Counted from the stretch's first letter, positions 45,318 through 54,755 are shown. The stretch is DNA of 64,000 bases from Pseudomonas sp. B21-056 (GCF_026016325.1 NZ_CP087203.1:3410001-3474000); one strand, 5' to 3'. Translations and numbers: made by a program. The notes: generated from the sequence alone by a model not told the origin.

Positions 45318-46144
45318 GGCTGGGCGGTCGTCCAGTCCACCCAACCGAATTGCCAGGTCGCCAGGATCAACAGGCCGAACGCGATCCGGTACCAGGCGAA
45401 CACCGCGTAGCTGTGGCTGGCGATAAACCGCAGCAGGCCCTTGACCGCGATCATGGCGAAGATGAACGCGGTGACGAAGCCGATGGCGAACACCGGGAAA
45501 TCCGCCGGAACGAAGAGTGCGCGGTACTTGTAGCCCGAGTAGACCGCCGCGCCGACCATGGTCGGCATGGCCAGGAAGAACGAAAACTCGGTTGCGGTCT
45601 TGCGCGACAGGCCGAACAGCAAGCCGCCGATGATGGTCGAGCCGGAACGGGAGGTGCCGGGAATCATCGCCAGGCACTGGGCCAGGCCGACCTTGAGTGC
45701 ATCTTTCCAGGTGATTTCGTCCACCGTTTCGGCGTGCACCTCATGCTGGCGCTTCTCGGCCCACAGCATGATGAAACCACCCACCACCAGCGCGGCGGCG
45801 ACCGTGACCGCGTTGAACAGGTATCGGTGGATCAGATCGGCAAACAGCACCCCCAGGACCACGGCGGGCAGGAAGGCTATCAGCAGGTTGGCGGTAAACC
45901 GTCGGGCACCTGGCTGGGTGGGCAAACCCAGCACCACGTCGAAGATCTTGCGCCGGAACTCCCAGACCACCGCCAGGATCGCCCCCAGCTGAATGATGAT
46001 GTTGAACGCCATCGCCCGTTCCCCGCCGAATTCAAGCAGGTCGGCCACAACGATCTGGTGCCCCGTGCTGGAAATCGGCAGGAATTCCGTCAGGCCTTCT
46101 ACAATGCCAAGAATCAGTGCCTGAAAGGCAGTCCACAAATCCAT
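45314..46144 (-). CDS. uppP: Undecaprenyl-diphosphatase
   Basis: 276-residue polytopic membrane enzyme of the BacA/UppP family that recycles undecaprenyl pyrophosphate to the lipid carrier used for peptidoglycan, O-antigen and other glycans; high levels give bacitracin resistance. Catalytic motifs are both present: [14 protein letters not shown] (about 16-29) and [10 protein letters not shown] (about 162-171). The gene is preceded directly by an intrinsic terminator whose T-run runs into the GGGGGA ribosome site. DUF1294 follows in the same operon. Confidence 0.95.
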   Translation of the reverse strand: MDLWTAFQALILGIVEGLTEFLPISSTGHQIVVADLLEFGGERAMAFNIIIQLGAILAVVWEFRRKIFDVVLGLPTQPGARRFTANLLIAFLPAVVLGVLFADLIHRYLFNAVTVAAALVVGGFIMLWAEKRQHEVHAETVDEITWKDALKVGLAQCLAMIPGTSRSGSTIIGGLLFGLSRKTATEFSFFLAMPTMVGAAVYSGYKYRALFVPADFPVFAIGFVTAFIFAMIAVKGLLRFIASHSYAVFAWYRIAFGLLILATWQFGWVDWTTAQP

Positions 46145-46153
46145 TCATCCCCC

Positions 46154-46176
46154 AAAAAAACCCTGTCAGGCAGGGT
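46154..46176 (-). terminator. Terminator directly before the uppP ribosome site
   Basis: On the minus strand ACCCTG, a 5-nt loop and CAGGGT are followed by seven T residues and then GGGGGATGA and the uppP ATG. No minus-strand gene lies upstream for nearly 2 kb, so the hairpin must end either a leader transcript (attenuation) or a small RNA. A six-codon frame (MTLEYR, stop at about 46179) abuts it. Confidence 0.7.
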
Positions 46177-46388
46177 CTCATCGATATTCAAGTGTCATGC
46201 AAGTACGAGCAGCGGGTGCACGATAACTGCGCCCTTCCCCAAAAAACCAATGAAAAATCAAAGGCAGGCTCAGGTTTTGCGTTGCGAGGCCGAAATCCTA
46301 TCAGACAAGCCCTGAAAACGCCGCCGCGTTGCCCAGGAGCGATCCACCGGCCGTGGATGACAAGAACAAGAAACTGGAGTGACAGCGT

Positions 46389-48023
46389 ATGAATAGCTTG
46401 CGCAATGTGTCGATCAGCCGACGCTTGTGGCTCATCCTCGTCGTGGCCATCTTGATGGTGTTCACGTTGGGTGCCTTGATGCTGAAGCAGATCCACAGCG
46501 ATCTCTACCAGGCCAAGGTGCAGAAAACCCAACATGTGGTCCAGACCGCCAGTGGCGTGCTGAGCTATTACCAGGGTCTGGAAGCCGCCGGCACCCTGAC
46601 CCGCGAAGCCGCGCAGAAACAGGCCCTCAGCGCCGTGCGTGGCCTGCGCTACAACGAGACTGACTATTTCTGGATCAATGACCTGACACCGGTCATGGTC
46701 ATGCACCCCACCAACCCGAAGCTCGAAGGCCAGAACCTCTCGGCGATCCGCGACCCGAACGGTTTCGCGCTGTTCAACGAGATGGTCACCATCGCCAAGG
46801 CCAAGGGCGCCGGGATGGTGGATTATCTCTGGCCGAAACCGGGCGCCGAGGCACCGGTCGGGAAGACCTCCTACGTCAAACTGTTCGAGCCCTGGGGCTG
46901 GATCATCGGTTCGGGCGTGTATGTGGATGACGTGCAGGCCGAGTTCCAGGCCCAACTGATCAAGGCCTCGCTGATCGGCCTGTCGATCGCATTGATCATG
47001 AGCCTGCTGTTGACCCTGATCGTACGCAGCATCGTGCGCCCCCTGCAGGAAACGGTGAATGCCATGGCCAACATTGCCAGCGGTGAAAGCGACCTGACCC
47101 GCACCCTCGACACCCATGGCCAGGATGAAGTCACCCAACTGGCGCAACACTTCAACGCGTTTACCACCAAGCTGCGCGGCGTGGTGAGCCAGTTGCAGGC
47201 TTCGGCCAGCGCGCTGGGGCAATCGTCCAACGAACTGGGCAGCGACGCCGCCCAGGCCCAGGAACGCAGCCAACAGCAATCGCAACAGATGGAGCTGGTG
47301 GCCACGGCGATCAACGAAGTGACCTATGGCGTGCAGGACGTGGCCAAGAACGCCGAGCACGCTGCCAGTGAAATGCGCGACGCCGAGTCCCAGGCCCAGC
47401 AGGGCCAGGTCAACATCGACGGCAGCTTGCAGCAGATCGACCGTCTTTCCCAGACCATCGACCAGGCCGTGGAAGTGATTCGTACCCTGGCCAGCGAAAG
47501 CACCCAGATTGGCAGCGTCCTGGAGGTGATCCGCTCCATTGCCGAGCAGACCAACCTGTTGGCTCTCAACGCCGCAATCGAAGCCGCTCGCGCCGGGGAA
47601 CAAGGCCGGGGCTTCGCGGTGGTGGCCGATGAGGTGAGGTTGCTGGCCCAGCGCACGCAGAAGTCCACTGCCGAGATCCAGGGGATGATCGAACGCCTGC
47701 AAACCCACTCCGAAGCCGCCGTGAAAGTCATCAGCGACAGCAGCCGCGCCTCGCAACTGACCATCGAACAGGCCGGCCTGGCGGGCGCCAGCCTCAACGC
47801 CATCGGCCAGGCCCTGCGCAATCTCAACAGCCTGAACGCCTCCATCGCCAGCGCCACCCTGCAACAGGCCCACGTGGTAGAGGACATCAACCAGAACGTC
47901 ACCCAGGCCGCCGGCCTGTCCCACAGCACCGCCCTGGCGGCGGAACAGTCGAGCCTGGCAAGCACACGCCTCAAGGCGTTGAGCGAACAGCTGAACAGCC
48001 TGCTCAAGCAGTTCCGGGTTTAA
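46389..48023 (+). CDS. Methyl-accepting chemotaxis protein with single Cache sensor
   Basis: 544 residues: membrane helix (about 13-33), periplasmic single-Cache domain (about 40-185; [20 protein letters not shown] and [16 protein letters not shown]), second helix (about 195-213), HAMP (about 214-266) and a cytoplasmic signalling domain with the tip [20 protein letters not shown] (about 385-404). sCache_2 receptors of Pseudomonas commonly sense small organic acids; the ligand here is not predictable. No C-terminal CheR pentapeptide. It is divergent from uppP and ends at a truncated REP. Confidence 0.9.
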   Translation: MNSLRNVSISRRLWLILVVAILMVFTLGALMLKQIHSDLYQAKVQKTQHVVQTASGVLSYYQGLEAAGTLTREAAQKQALSAVRGLRYNETDYFWINDLTPVMVMHPTNPKLEGQNLSAIRDPNGFALFNEMVTIAKAKGAGMVDYLWPKPGAEAPVGKTSYVKLFEPWGWIIGSGVYVDDVQAEFQAQLIKASLIGLSIALIMSLLLTLIVRSIVRPLQETVNAMANIASGESDLTRTLDTHGQDEVTQLAQHFNAFTTKLRGVVSQLQASASALGQSSNELGSDAAQAQERSQQQSQQMELVATAINEVTYGVQDVAKNAEHAASEMRDAESQAQQGQVNIDGSLQQIDRLSQTIDQAVEVIRTLASESTQIGSVLEVIRSIAEQTNLLALNAAIEAARAGEQGRGFAVVADEVRLLAQRTQKSTAEIQGMIERLQTHSEAAVKVISDSSRASQLTIEQAGLAGASLNAIGQALRNLNSLNASIASATLQQAHVVEDINQNVTQAAGLSHSTALAAEQSSLASTRLKALSEQLNSLLKQFRV

Positions 48024-48055
48024 GCATCCAGCATGGGTGCAAGCTGACCCACCGC

Positions 48056-48080
48056 CATCGCGAGCAGGCTCGCTCCCACA
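48056..48080. repeat. Half REP after the chemoreceptor gene
   Basis: ATCGCGAGCAGGCTCGCTCC plus CACA without its left partner. The central part of a REP pair lies just before it, from 48024. Confidence 0.8.
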
Positions 48081-48125
48081 GGGGGCTGCTGGCGACCACC
48101 GATCTTGCGATCAACCCGGATCCCT

Positions 48126-48215
48126 TGTGGGAGCCGGGCTTGCCCGCGAAGACGGCGGTACAGTCAGCATCACTGTGACAGATACACCGCCTTCGCGAGC
48201 AAGCTCGTTCCCACA
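48126..48215. repeat. REP pair, variant
   Basis: The left copy has GAGCCGGGCTTGCCCGCGAA, a different but still palindromic core; the right copy is GCGAGCAAGCTCGTTCCCACA in inverted sense. The spacer CTGCTGGCGACCAC at 48086 recurs at 48221, so a unit of about 135 bp is tandemly duplicated. Confidence 0.8.
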
Positions 48216-48260
48216 GGGTCCTGCTGGCGACCACAGGTCTTGCGATCAACCCGGAACCCT

Positions 48261-48314
48261 TGTGGGAGCGAGCCTGCTCGCGATAATGCCGGCACATCCA
48301 ACATTGATGTTGGA
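48261..48314. repeat. Left half of a REP pair
   Basis: TGTGGGAGCGAGCCTGCTCG with a centre that ends in the palindrome TCCAACATTGATGTTGGA (48297-48314); no right copy follows. It is close to the pnuC promoter region. Confidence 0.75.
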
Positions 48315-48373
48315 GCTGTCCCCGCCATAACGTTTACAATCGCCTCCCTTTTCCATTCCCCCAAGGAACCGCC

Positions 48374-48937
48374 ATGTCCGGGCTTGAACTGTTTGCCGCA
48401 GCCCTCGGCGTGATCGCTGTCTGGTTGACCGTCAAGCAGAACCCCTGGTGCTGGCCGATCGGCTTGGTCATGGTGCTGCTGTACAGCTGGATTTTCTACG
48501 ACGTGAAGCTGTACTCGGACATGCTCTTGCAGGTGGTCTACGCCGCGCTGCAACTGTACGGCTGGTGGCAATGGACCCGTGCCGGACAGCAGCATGACGG
48601 ACGCCAGGTCACCCGCCTGGGCGGGCCTTCGATGCTGCGTGGCCTGGCCGTCGGGGCGGCGGGCAGCCTGCTGCTCGGCGCTGCCATGGCGCACTGGACC
48701 GACGCCGCCCAACCCTGGCTCGACGCAGCGCTCACCGGCTTCAGCCTCGTGGCCCAGTGGTGGATGGCGCAGAAGCGCGTGCAATGCTGGCCCTTGTGGA
48801 TCGCCCTCGACGTGATCTTCGTCGGCCTGTTCATCTACAAGGACCTGTACCTGACCGCCGCGCTCTACGCCCTGTTCACCCTGCTGGCTGTGCAGGGCTG
48901 GCGGGAATGGCGCGCCGACCCGGCCCTGCGCGCATGA
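48374..48937 (+). CDS. pnuC: Nicotinamide riboside transporter
   Basis: 187 residues, seven or so membrane helices, with PnuC signatures: VWLTVKQNPWCWPIGLVMVL (about 16-35), YSWIFYDVKLYSDMLLQVVY (about 37-56) and WPLWIALDVIFVGLFIYKDLYLT (in parts WPLWIALDV, YKDLYLTA). PnuC moves ribosylnicotinamide across the inner membrane for NAD salvage; trapping needs phosphorylation, supplied by the kinase gene that overlaps its stop by 4 nt (ATGA). Confidence 0.93.
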   Translation: MSGLELFAAALGVIAVWLTVKQNPWCWPIGLVMVLLYSWIFYDVKLYSDMLLQVVYAALQLYGWWQWTRAGQQHDGRQVTRLGGPSMLRGLAVGAAGSLLLGAAMAHWTDAAQPWLDAALTGFSLVAQWWMAQKRVQCWPLWIALDVIFVGLFIYKDLYLTAALYALFTLLAVQGWREWRADPALRA

Positions 48938-49458
48938 AGGTGGTGGTGCTGACCGGCCCCGAGTCCGCCGGCAAGAGCTGGCTGGCAGCACAGTTGCAGG
49001 AACACTTCGGTGGTTTGCGGGTGGATGAATACGTCCGCCACTTCATGGAACAGCACCCCCGCGACACCTGCCTGGACGACATCACCGATATCGCGAGCGG
49101 CCAGTTGGCCTGGGAAGACGCAGCCCGGGCCCGACAACCGGCACTGCTGATCCTCGACACCCATCTGTTGAGCAATATCCTCTGGAGCCAGACGCTGTTC
49201 GGCGACTGCCCAAGCTGGCTGGAGCCGGCCTTGCTGGCGCGCCATTACGACCTGCATCTGCTGCTGAGCCCCGAGCAGGTCGAATGGACCGGCGACGGCC
49301 TGCGCTGCCAGCCTGACCTGGCGCAACGCCTGCAATTCTTCGCCGCCATCGAAGACTGGCTGATTCGGCATCAGCAACCTTTCCAGGTGATCGAAGGCGA
49401 CTGGGCACAGCGCCAGGCCCAGGTATTCGCAGCCGTGGCCCAACTGCTCCAGGCCTGA
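48934..49458 (+). CDS. NadR-like ribosylnicotinamide kinase
   Basis: 174-residue P-loop protein equal to the kinase domain of NadR, without the DNA-binding or NMN-adenylyltransferase parts. Walker A is GPESAGKSWL (residues 8-17), and LLILDTHLLSN is a Walker B-like strand. It would phosphorylate ribosylnicotinamide to NMN and so pull transport by PnuC. The start overlaps pnuC by 4 nt; a longer open frame upstream lies inside pnuC. Confidence 0.87.
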   Translation: MKVVVLTGPESAGKSWLAAQLQEHFGGLRVDEYVRHFMEQHPRDTCLDDITDIASGQLAWEDAARARQPALLILDTHLLSNILWSQTLFGDCPSWLEPALLARHYDLHLLLSPEQVEWTGDGLRCQPDLAQRLQFFAAIEDWLIRHQQPFQVIEGDWAQRQAQVFAAVAQLLQA

Positions 49459-49500
49459 CTGCCCTTGGCTGGGCGGCATAGTGCCATCCTGTTCCTTTCT

Positions 49501-49741
49501 TGAAACATCCCCACCGCGTCAACCCCGGATCCAAAGCTGTTTCACCGATTTGTCATTCCAACTGTCAAGTTGCTGAAACACCCCTCCAAAAGCCTGGATC
49601 CAGAGCCACCGGACAGCAGATGGCCTATTGACCCTCATGGGTGTTGTCTCAGTCATGAAACAGGTCCCGTCTCAGTCGTTTGGCCACGACGATCAACCCA
49701 TTGAATTAAAAGACTTTTCAAAACCCGGCACGACATCTGCT
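49501..49741 (+). promoter_or_regulatory. fap operon control region with sigma54-like promoter
   Basis: CGGCACGACATCTGCT (49726-49741) matches the sigma54 pattern with GG and GC 10 nt apart (49727-28 and 49739-40), 55 nt before fapA. Upstream, TGAAACA occurs at 49501, 49574 and 49656 and inverted at 49538, which could be enhancer-binding sites. The rest of the 338-nt gap shows no gene. Confidence 0.5.
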
Positions 49742-49796
49742 GTCCCTCTTCGCAACGCTGGACCAGAGCCAGCCCACCGAAGAAGGAATCGATGCC

Positions 49797-50243
49797 GTGG
49801 GGACTTTCGATAAGTGTTTGACCGCCCTGCTGTTGATCGGCTGCGCCGCCGGCGCGACGCACAGCCTGCCGGTGCAGGCCGAAGGCAACGGCGTCATCGT
49901 CCTCAACCGTGATGTACAGCCGGTCCATATCGGGCGCAACGGCGGCAAGGACCCCTACCCGACCACCGTCAATGCCAACCCGTCCGATCGAATCAACCAG
50001 GCGGCCACCAGCACCGAACTGAGCGATGGCGAATTTGCCAGCGTCGCCAGCGGCTCGTCGATCCGCAACACCATCAATACCAATACCGGCGTGCAAGGCC
50101 TGAACGTCGTGACCAACCCCAACGGCATGCCCGGCATGAGCGCCGGCCATGGTGGCGGCAGCGGTGGCGCAATCTCCGGCACCATCAACCGCTCGCTGAG
50201 TACCGGCCTGGCCCCACTGGGTCGACTGGCGGGAGGTCAATGA
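49797..50243 (+). CDS. fapA: Fap amyloid operon protein FapA
   Basis: 148 residues, first of the six fap genes. A signal peptide ends near PVQAEG (about 27-29). The mature protein is Gly/Ser/Asn-rich and probably disordered. FapA is known to affect the ratio of FapB to FapC in the fibre and is thought to chaperone subunits in the periplasm. The start is a GTG with AGAAGGAA upstream; the nearby ATG (49792) is in another frame and stops after a few codons. fapB begins 2 nt after its stop. Confidence 0.88.
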   Translation: MGTFDKCLTALLLIGCAAGATHSLPVQAEGNGVIVLNRDVQPVHIGRNGGKDPYPTTVNANPSDRINQAATSTELSDGEFASVASGSSIRNTINTNTGVQGLNVVTNPNGMPGMSAGHGGGSGGAISGTINRSLSTGLAPLGRLAGGQ

Positions 50244-50244
50244 C

Positions 50245-50823
50245 ATGAGAGCGACGCTGATTCTGCTTGCCCTGCTCGGCTCATCCACTGTACTCGCCGA
50301 CCCAGGCGTGGCGGTAGTCAGTAGCGCCAACCTGCAGGATTCCGGCAGCCGATATACCGGCAACCTCAACGTCAACCAGGCGGCAGGCGACCGGACCCAG
50401 CAAACCAACACCCGGGCCATCGCCATCGGCACCGAGGCACAGGCCACCACCATCGTGCGCCAGCGGCTGGACACTCCCGCCGATCCTTCCATGAACGCAA
50501 CCGCCCGCATCGGCGGCAGCTCATTCACCAACGGCAACGGCGTGCTGGGCGTCAACCAGTCCGCCGGGGCCAACAACCAGATGGCCAATGTCATGCGGAT
50601 AGGCATCAGCGCCCAGCCGCAGAGCATTGACGACAGCGCGCTTTCCCAACAGAACGTGGCGTTGTTACCGAACTCAGGAGCAACTGGCACCCCTACCGGC
50701 AGTCGCCAGGTCGTCACCAGCGACCAGGCCTTCACCGGCAGCCGTGGGGTCATCCAGGTGAACCAGAGTGCCGGGGTGGGGAACCGAATGGCTAACACCC
50801 TGAGCATCCGGGTCGCCGACTGA
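50245..50823 (+). CDS. fapB: Minor amyloid subunit FapB
   Basis: 192 residues with a signal peptide (cleavage near VLADP, about 18). Three imperfect repeats of about 24 residues carry the amyloid pattern VNQ-A/S-A-G...N: about 38-62 (LNVNQAAGDRTQQTN), 98-121 (LGVNQSAGANNQMAN) and 167-190 (IQVNQSAGVGNRMAN). FapB is the proposed nucleator of FapC fibres. It follows fapA by 1 nt. Confidence 0.92.
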   Translation: MRATLILLALLGSSTVLADPGVAVVSSANLQDSGSRYTGNLNVNQAAGDRTQQTNTRAIAIGTEAQATTIVRQRLDTPADPSMNATARIGGSSFTNGNGVLGVNQSAGANNQMANVMRIGISAQPQSIDDSALSQQNVALLPNSGATGTPTGSRQVVTSDQAFTGSRGVIQVNQSAGVGNRMANTLSIRVAD

Positions 50824-50886
50824 CCCGGGCAGTAGACCCATAAGAAAGTACTGACACTTAACCAACGACAAGCAAGGAGAAACACC

Positions 50887-51876
50887 ATGAAACCTACAAT
50901 GGCACTCAAACCATTGGTTTTCGCTCTCGCCGCTGTCATGGCAATGGCCGCACAGGCCGGTGGCAACGATAACAATCACGGTCACGGAGGTCACGGACAT
51001 GGCGACCATGGTCCGAAAGGACCTACCTGGCAGGAACAGCTCTCCATTACTGCCGGAGCTGCGGCCACGGTGCTGGATGAGCAGAACAGCGACGGTAACG
51101 TAGTGACCAACCAGGCCACCAAAAACACCGCTGAAGCCAAGGACTCGCTCAATGGCAGCAACGGCAACATGGGCGCCAACGTCGCTGGCGGCGACGGCAA
51201 CCAGCAGGACAACGCCGCGGCCCTGGCCACTGCAGATGAAAGCTTCATCTTCGGCTCGGCTGTCGCCATGTCCAGCGCCACGCAGGTCAATAACAACAAC
51301 TACGTCAAGAACAACTCGACCCAGAACAACGCCTCGCTTACCAACGCAGGCAACAATGGCTCCGGCAACATCGGCATCAACGTGACCGCCGGCAACTTCA
51401 ACCAACAGAAAAACAACCTGGCCATCGCCGTCTCCGGAGGCCGTATCGCAACAGCCTCTGCCGCAGCCGACCAGACCTCCACCGGCCTGTCGGTGGACAA
51501 CAAAGGCGTGCGGACCTACAAAACCGACACCCTCACCAGCACCTATGAAGCCTCTGGCACGTTCAAGGCCAAAGGCAGCGGTACTTCCGAAGGCGACAAC
51601 CATGGCGGCTGGGACAACAAAGGCGGCGGTTATGGCGGTGGTCACGATGACGACAAGTTCAAGTTCACCGCCGTGGGCACTTTCGAGCTGGCCGGCAGCA
51701 ACACCCAGCAGGTGTTGACCCGCGATGGCTGGAAAAACCCTGTGATCAACAACGCCACCATGAGCAACTCCATGAACGGCTTCTCCGGCAACGGCGGCGC
51801 CAACGTGTCGGCGGGCGTGGGCAACCAACAGAGCAACTCGCTGTCCATCGCTGCTGGCTGCAAAGCCTGCATGTAA
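50887..51876 (+). CDS. fapC: Major amyloid subunit FapC
   Basis: 329 residues with a signal peptide ending at AAQAGG (about 24). Three amyloid repeats lie at about 78-115 (MGANVAGGDGNQQDN), 147-182 (IGINVTAGNFNQQKN) and 288-323 (GGANVSAGVGNQQSN), with long linkers between. The C-terminus has the family CxxC motif (Cys325, Cys328). Unusual is a His/Gly cluster right after the signal (HGHGGHGHGDHG, about 31-42) and a second His/Asp/Gly patch in the long linker (about 238-256), which could bind metal ions. FapC forms the bulk of the fibre. A terminator hairpin follows before fapD. Confidence 0.95.
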   Translation: MKPTMALKPLVFALAAVMAMAAQAGGNDNNHGHGGHGHGDHGPKGPTWQEQLSITAGAAATVLDEQNSDGNVVTNQATKNTAEAKDSLNGSNGNMGANVAGGDGNQQDNAAALATADESFIFGSAVAMSSATQVNNNNYVKNNSTQNNASLTNAGNNGSGNIGINVTAGNFNQQKNNLAIAVSGGRIATASAAADQTSTGLSVDNKGVRTYKTDTLTSTYEASGTFKAKGSGTSEGDNHGGWDNKGGGYGGGHDDDKFKFTAVGTFELAGSNTQQVLTRDGWKNPVINNATMSNSMNGFSGNGGANVSAGVGNQQSNSLSIAAGCKACM

Positions 51877-51892
51877 CTACGTGTGAAATGGG

Positions 51893-51916
51893 GCCCCGGC
51901 AACGGGGCTTCTTTTT
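51893..51916 (+). terminator. Intra-operon terminator between fapC and fapD
   Basis: GCCCCG, loop GCAA, CGGGGC and TTCTTTTT, 17 nt after the fapC stop. It should reduce reading into fapDEF and so keep subunit genes above secretion genes. Confidence 0.8.
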
Positions 51917-51942
51917 CAGGGTTTCCATAAGGCGTATCGATC

Positions 51943-52623
51943 ATGCGTGCGACTGCCCTCTCACTGCTGCTTTGCCTGGCTTGCGTCACTGAAGCCGCGC
52001 AAATGCCGGTCGCCGCCCTGCCCGGCGGCATGCTGGTCTACAAACCGGTACAAAGCGTGCGCGAGCGCAAGTTCAGCGACATCGTCGAGCAGAAAACCGA
52101 TTTCAGCTGCGGCGCCGCTGCACTGGCTACGGTGCTGCGCCAGGCCTATTGGCTTGATGTCGATGAAGAGCATGTCATCAAGGGCATGCTGGTCAATGCC
52201 GACCAGAACCTCGTGCGTACCCAGGGGTTTTCCATGCTGGACATGAAACGCTACGTGGAAGGCATCGGCATGCGCGCCCGAGGCTACCGGATCCCGCCGG
52301 AAAAGCTCGAAGCCGTGACGATACCGGTGGTGGTCCTGATGGAAATACGTGGCTACAAGCACTTCGTGGTGTTGCAGCGGGCCGACAAGCAATGGGTCTA
52401 CATCGGCGACCCGGTGCTGGGCCACAAACGCTACGCCCACGACGATTTTGTCAAAGGCTGGAACGGCATCGTCTTTGCCATCGTCGGTCCCGGCTATGAC
52501 AAGACCAACGCCCTGCGCAACCCTCCGCAACCGTTGACGGCACGCAACAAGCTTGACGGGTTCAACCCGGTCAAGGATGCGGAACTGATGGATTTCGGCT
52601 TCATACAGAGCGACTTCTTTTAA
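51943..52623 (+). CDS. fapD: C39-family peptidase FapD
   Basis: 226 residues with a signal peptide (about 1-19). The papain-like C39 domain has its triad in order: Cys56 in TDFSCGAAALAT, His140 in GYKHFVVL and Asp156 in YIGDPVLG. C39 peptidases usually cleave double-glycine leaders inside ABC exporters; FapD is the periplasmic stand-alone version needed for Fap fibre export. It lies after the fapC terminator and is followed by fapE. Confidence 0.92.
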   Translation: MRATALSLLLCLACVTEAAQMPVAALPGGMLVYKPVQSVRERKFSDIVEQKTDFSCGAAALATVLRQAYWLDVDEEHVIKGMLVNADQNLVRTQGFSMLDMKRYVEGIGMRARGYRIPPEKLEAVTIPVVVLMEIRGYKHFVVLQRADKQWVYIGDPVLGHKRYAHDDFVKGWNGIVFAIVGPGYDKTNALRNPPQPLTARNKLDGFNPVKDAELMDFGFIQSDFF

Positions 52624-52681
52624 TCGCCGGCCAACTGCCAAGGATAAATACAAAAGGAGCTGGATGCTCCGGGAGCGGTAC

Positions 52682-53428
52682 ATGAAAACTGCACACTGGC
52701 TGTCGCTGGCCTGCCTGGCCGCGACCGCATCGGGCTTCGCCCATGCCGGATTCAAACCCATCGAAGTCAAGGACCAGGAGCTCGCCGAGCTGCGTGGCCG
52801 TTATGTCATGCCCGGACGAATCATCAGCTTCGGCATCGTCATGAGCAGTACCTGGCGCAACGCCAGCGGCGACCTGATCGGCGCCACCAGTACCATGCAG
52901 ATCCAGGCCTCCACCATCAAACCCGAATTCTACGTCTCCACCATCAAGCAGACCGGCAACGGCAGCGCTCCGGAACAGGGCAGCGGCAACATTACCGGTG
53001 GTGCGGGTCTTGGGACGAGCCAGGGCGTGACCCAGAGCGTACGCGCTGCGGGCGATGGCAATACCGCCTACAACAACGTCAGCATCAACGTAAAAGAAAG
53101 CAACCAGGCCCCCGCCCTCCTGCCCTCCCAAGGCCAACTGTTGAGCAGTGGCCAGACCATCAGCGGCAGCAACGCCGCCGGCAGTGTCGCGGTAACAGCG
53201 ACCGGCAGCGGCGTGCAGATGGCGATCCAGGCCAGCCACAACCAGGGCAACGCCCTGCAGCAAGTGGCCCAGGGCGGCCTGCTGCAGAACACCCGCCTGC
53301 TGGGCAACAGCAACCTGGTCAACAACATGACCCAGCTCAACGTCGTGCTGAACAACAACGGTCCCAGTGCCGGGGCACTGGACTGCAACCTGACCCAACT
53401 GCGCGGCCTGCGCAACCTCGGGTATTGA
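52682..53428 (+). CDS. fapE: Fap fibre-associated protein FapE
   Basis: 248 residues with a signal peptide (about 1-22, ending FAHAG). The C-terminal half has repeat-like segments resembling the amyloid subunits ([20 protein letters not shown] and [20 protein letters not shown]), with a single Cys near the end. FapE is a minor fibre component exported with FapB and FapC. GGGAG stands 6 nt before this ATG; an ATG six codons earlier (52664) has AAAGGAG only 4 nt away and is a real alternative. Confidence 0.9.
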   Translation: MKTAHWLSLACLAATASGFAHAGFKPIEVKDQELAELRGRYVMPGRIISFGIVMSSTWRNASGDLIGATSTMQIQASTIKPEFYVSTIKQTGNGSAPEQGSGNITGGAGLGTSQGVTQSVRAAGDGNTAYNNVSINVKESNQAPALLPSQGQLLSSGQTISGSNAAGSVAVTATGSGVQMAIQASHNQGNALQQVAQGGLLQNTRLLGNSNLVNNMTQLNVVLNNNGPSAGALDCNLTQLRGLRNLGY

Positions 53429-53471
53429 ACTACGCTGCTTTTCGACCACTGGGCAAATAGGGGCGGCATTC

Positions 53472-54755
53472 ATGTATCGATCCGTATCGTTGCGCACTGT
53501 AATGTGTCTGAGCACATTGTTCCCCGCGACCCTGCTGCAAGCAGCACCGGATGCGGACATTGAGGCATTGAAGCAGGAGTTGCTTGAGCTCAAGCAACGA
53601 TACGAAGTCCAACAAAAGGCCCTGGCGGTACTCGAGCAACGGGTTCGCCAGGTAGAGGACCAGCCCGCCGCTCCGCCGACCAAGCGCCTGGTCAAATCCC
53701 CGGCCGACATGAAAGGCAACCAGAGCGTGGCCGGCAGCGGCGCGACAACGGCTGGCGGCAGCGGCTACGGGCAATCCCTGGCCGACGACTCACAACCGGC
53801 CCAGAGCGTCTCCAATCTCTATGACGAAGCCAGCGGCTTCTTCGGTGGCGGCAAATTCAGCTTCGAAACCGGCGTGACCTATTCGCGCTACGATACCCGG
53901 CAGTTGATCCTCAACGGTTTCCTGGCCCTGGATTCGATTTTCCTGGGCAACATCAACCTGGACCGGATCAAGGCCGACACCTGGACGCTGGACCTCACCG
54001 GGCGCTACAACTTCGACAATCGCTGGCAGTTCGACCTCAATGTGCCGGTGGTCTACCGCGAATCCACGTACCAATCCGGCGGCGCCAACAACGGGGCGGC
54101 CGGGGTCACCAGCGAAGAAACCGTTACCCGCGACCCTACCATCGGCGATGTCAATTTCGGCATTGCCTACAAGTTCATGGACGAATCGGTCAACACTCCC
54201 GATGCGGTGGTGACCCTGCGCGTCAAGGCCCCAACCGGCAAGGATCCATTCGGTATCAAACTGCGCCAGTCCCAGAGCAACACCAACCTGTTCGTACCTG
54301 ACGATCTGCCCACCGGCAACGGCGTCTGGTCGATCACCCCCGGACTCTCCCTGGTCAAGACCTTCGACCCGGCCGTGCTGTTCGGCACCCTGGCCTACAC
54401 CCATAACTTCGAAGAATCGTTCGACGACATCAGCTCCACCGTCAACCAGAAGGTCCCGGGCAAGGTGCGGATCGGCGACAGCTTCCAGATCGGCGCTGGC
54501 GTTGCCTTTGCCTTGAACGAGAAGATGAGCATGTCGTTCTCGGTATCCGACCTGATCCAGAAGAAAAGCAAGCTCAAGCAGGATGGCGGGGATTGGGAGT
54601 CGGTGGTGTCCAGTGACGCCAATGCCGGCTACTTCAACATCGGCATGACCATCGCCGCTTCCGACAACCTGACCATCGTGCCCAACCTGTCCATCGGGCT
54701 GACCGACGATGCACCGGACTTCAGCTTCAGCCTCAAGTTTCCGTATTACTTCTAG
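53472..54755 (+). CDS. fapF: Fap outer-membrane secretion pore FapF
   Basis: 427 residues. A signal peptide ends near LLQAAP (about 24). A predicted coiled coil follows (about 27-64, [19 protein letters not shown]), known in FapF to trimerise the protein, then a disordered linker (about 65-110) and a 12-stranded-type beta-barrel ending in the outer-membrane signature Phe (KFPYYF). FapF exports the amyloid subunits. It is the last fap gene, followed by a REP array. Confidence 0.93.
   Translation: MYRSVSLRTVMCLSTLFPATLLQAAPDADIEALKQELLELKQRYEVQQKALAVLEQRVRQVEDQPAAPPTKRLVKSPADMKGNQSVAGSGATTAGGSGYGQSLADDSQPAQSVSNLYDEASGFFGGGKFSFETGVTYSRYDTRQLILNGFLALDSIFLGNINLDRIKADTWTLDLTGRYNFDNRWQFDLNVPVVYRESTYQSGGANNGAAGVTSEETVTRDPTIGDVNFGIAYKFMDESVNTPDAVVTLRVKAPTGKDPFGIKLRQSQSNTNLFVPDDLPTGNGVWSITPGLSLVKTFDPAVLFGTLAYTHNFEESFDDISSTVNQKVPGKVRIGDSFQIGAGVAFALNEKMSMSFSVSDLIQKKSKLKQDGGDWESVVSSDANAGYFNIGMTIAASDNLTIVPNLSIGLTDDAPDFSFSLKFPYYF

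Noticed and set aside
45318..45677. A long N-terminal extension of the DUF1294 protein
   Set aside because: The extension lies entirely inside uppP in another frame; the ATG at 45317 overlaps the uppP stop in the usual coupled way.
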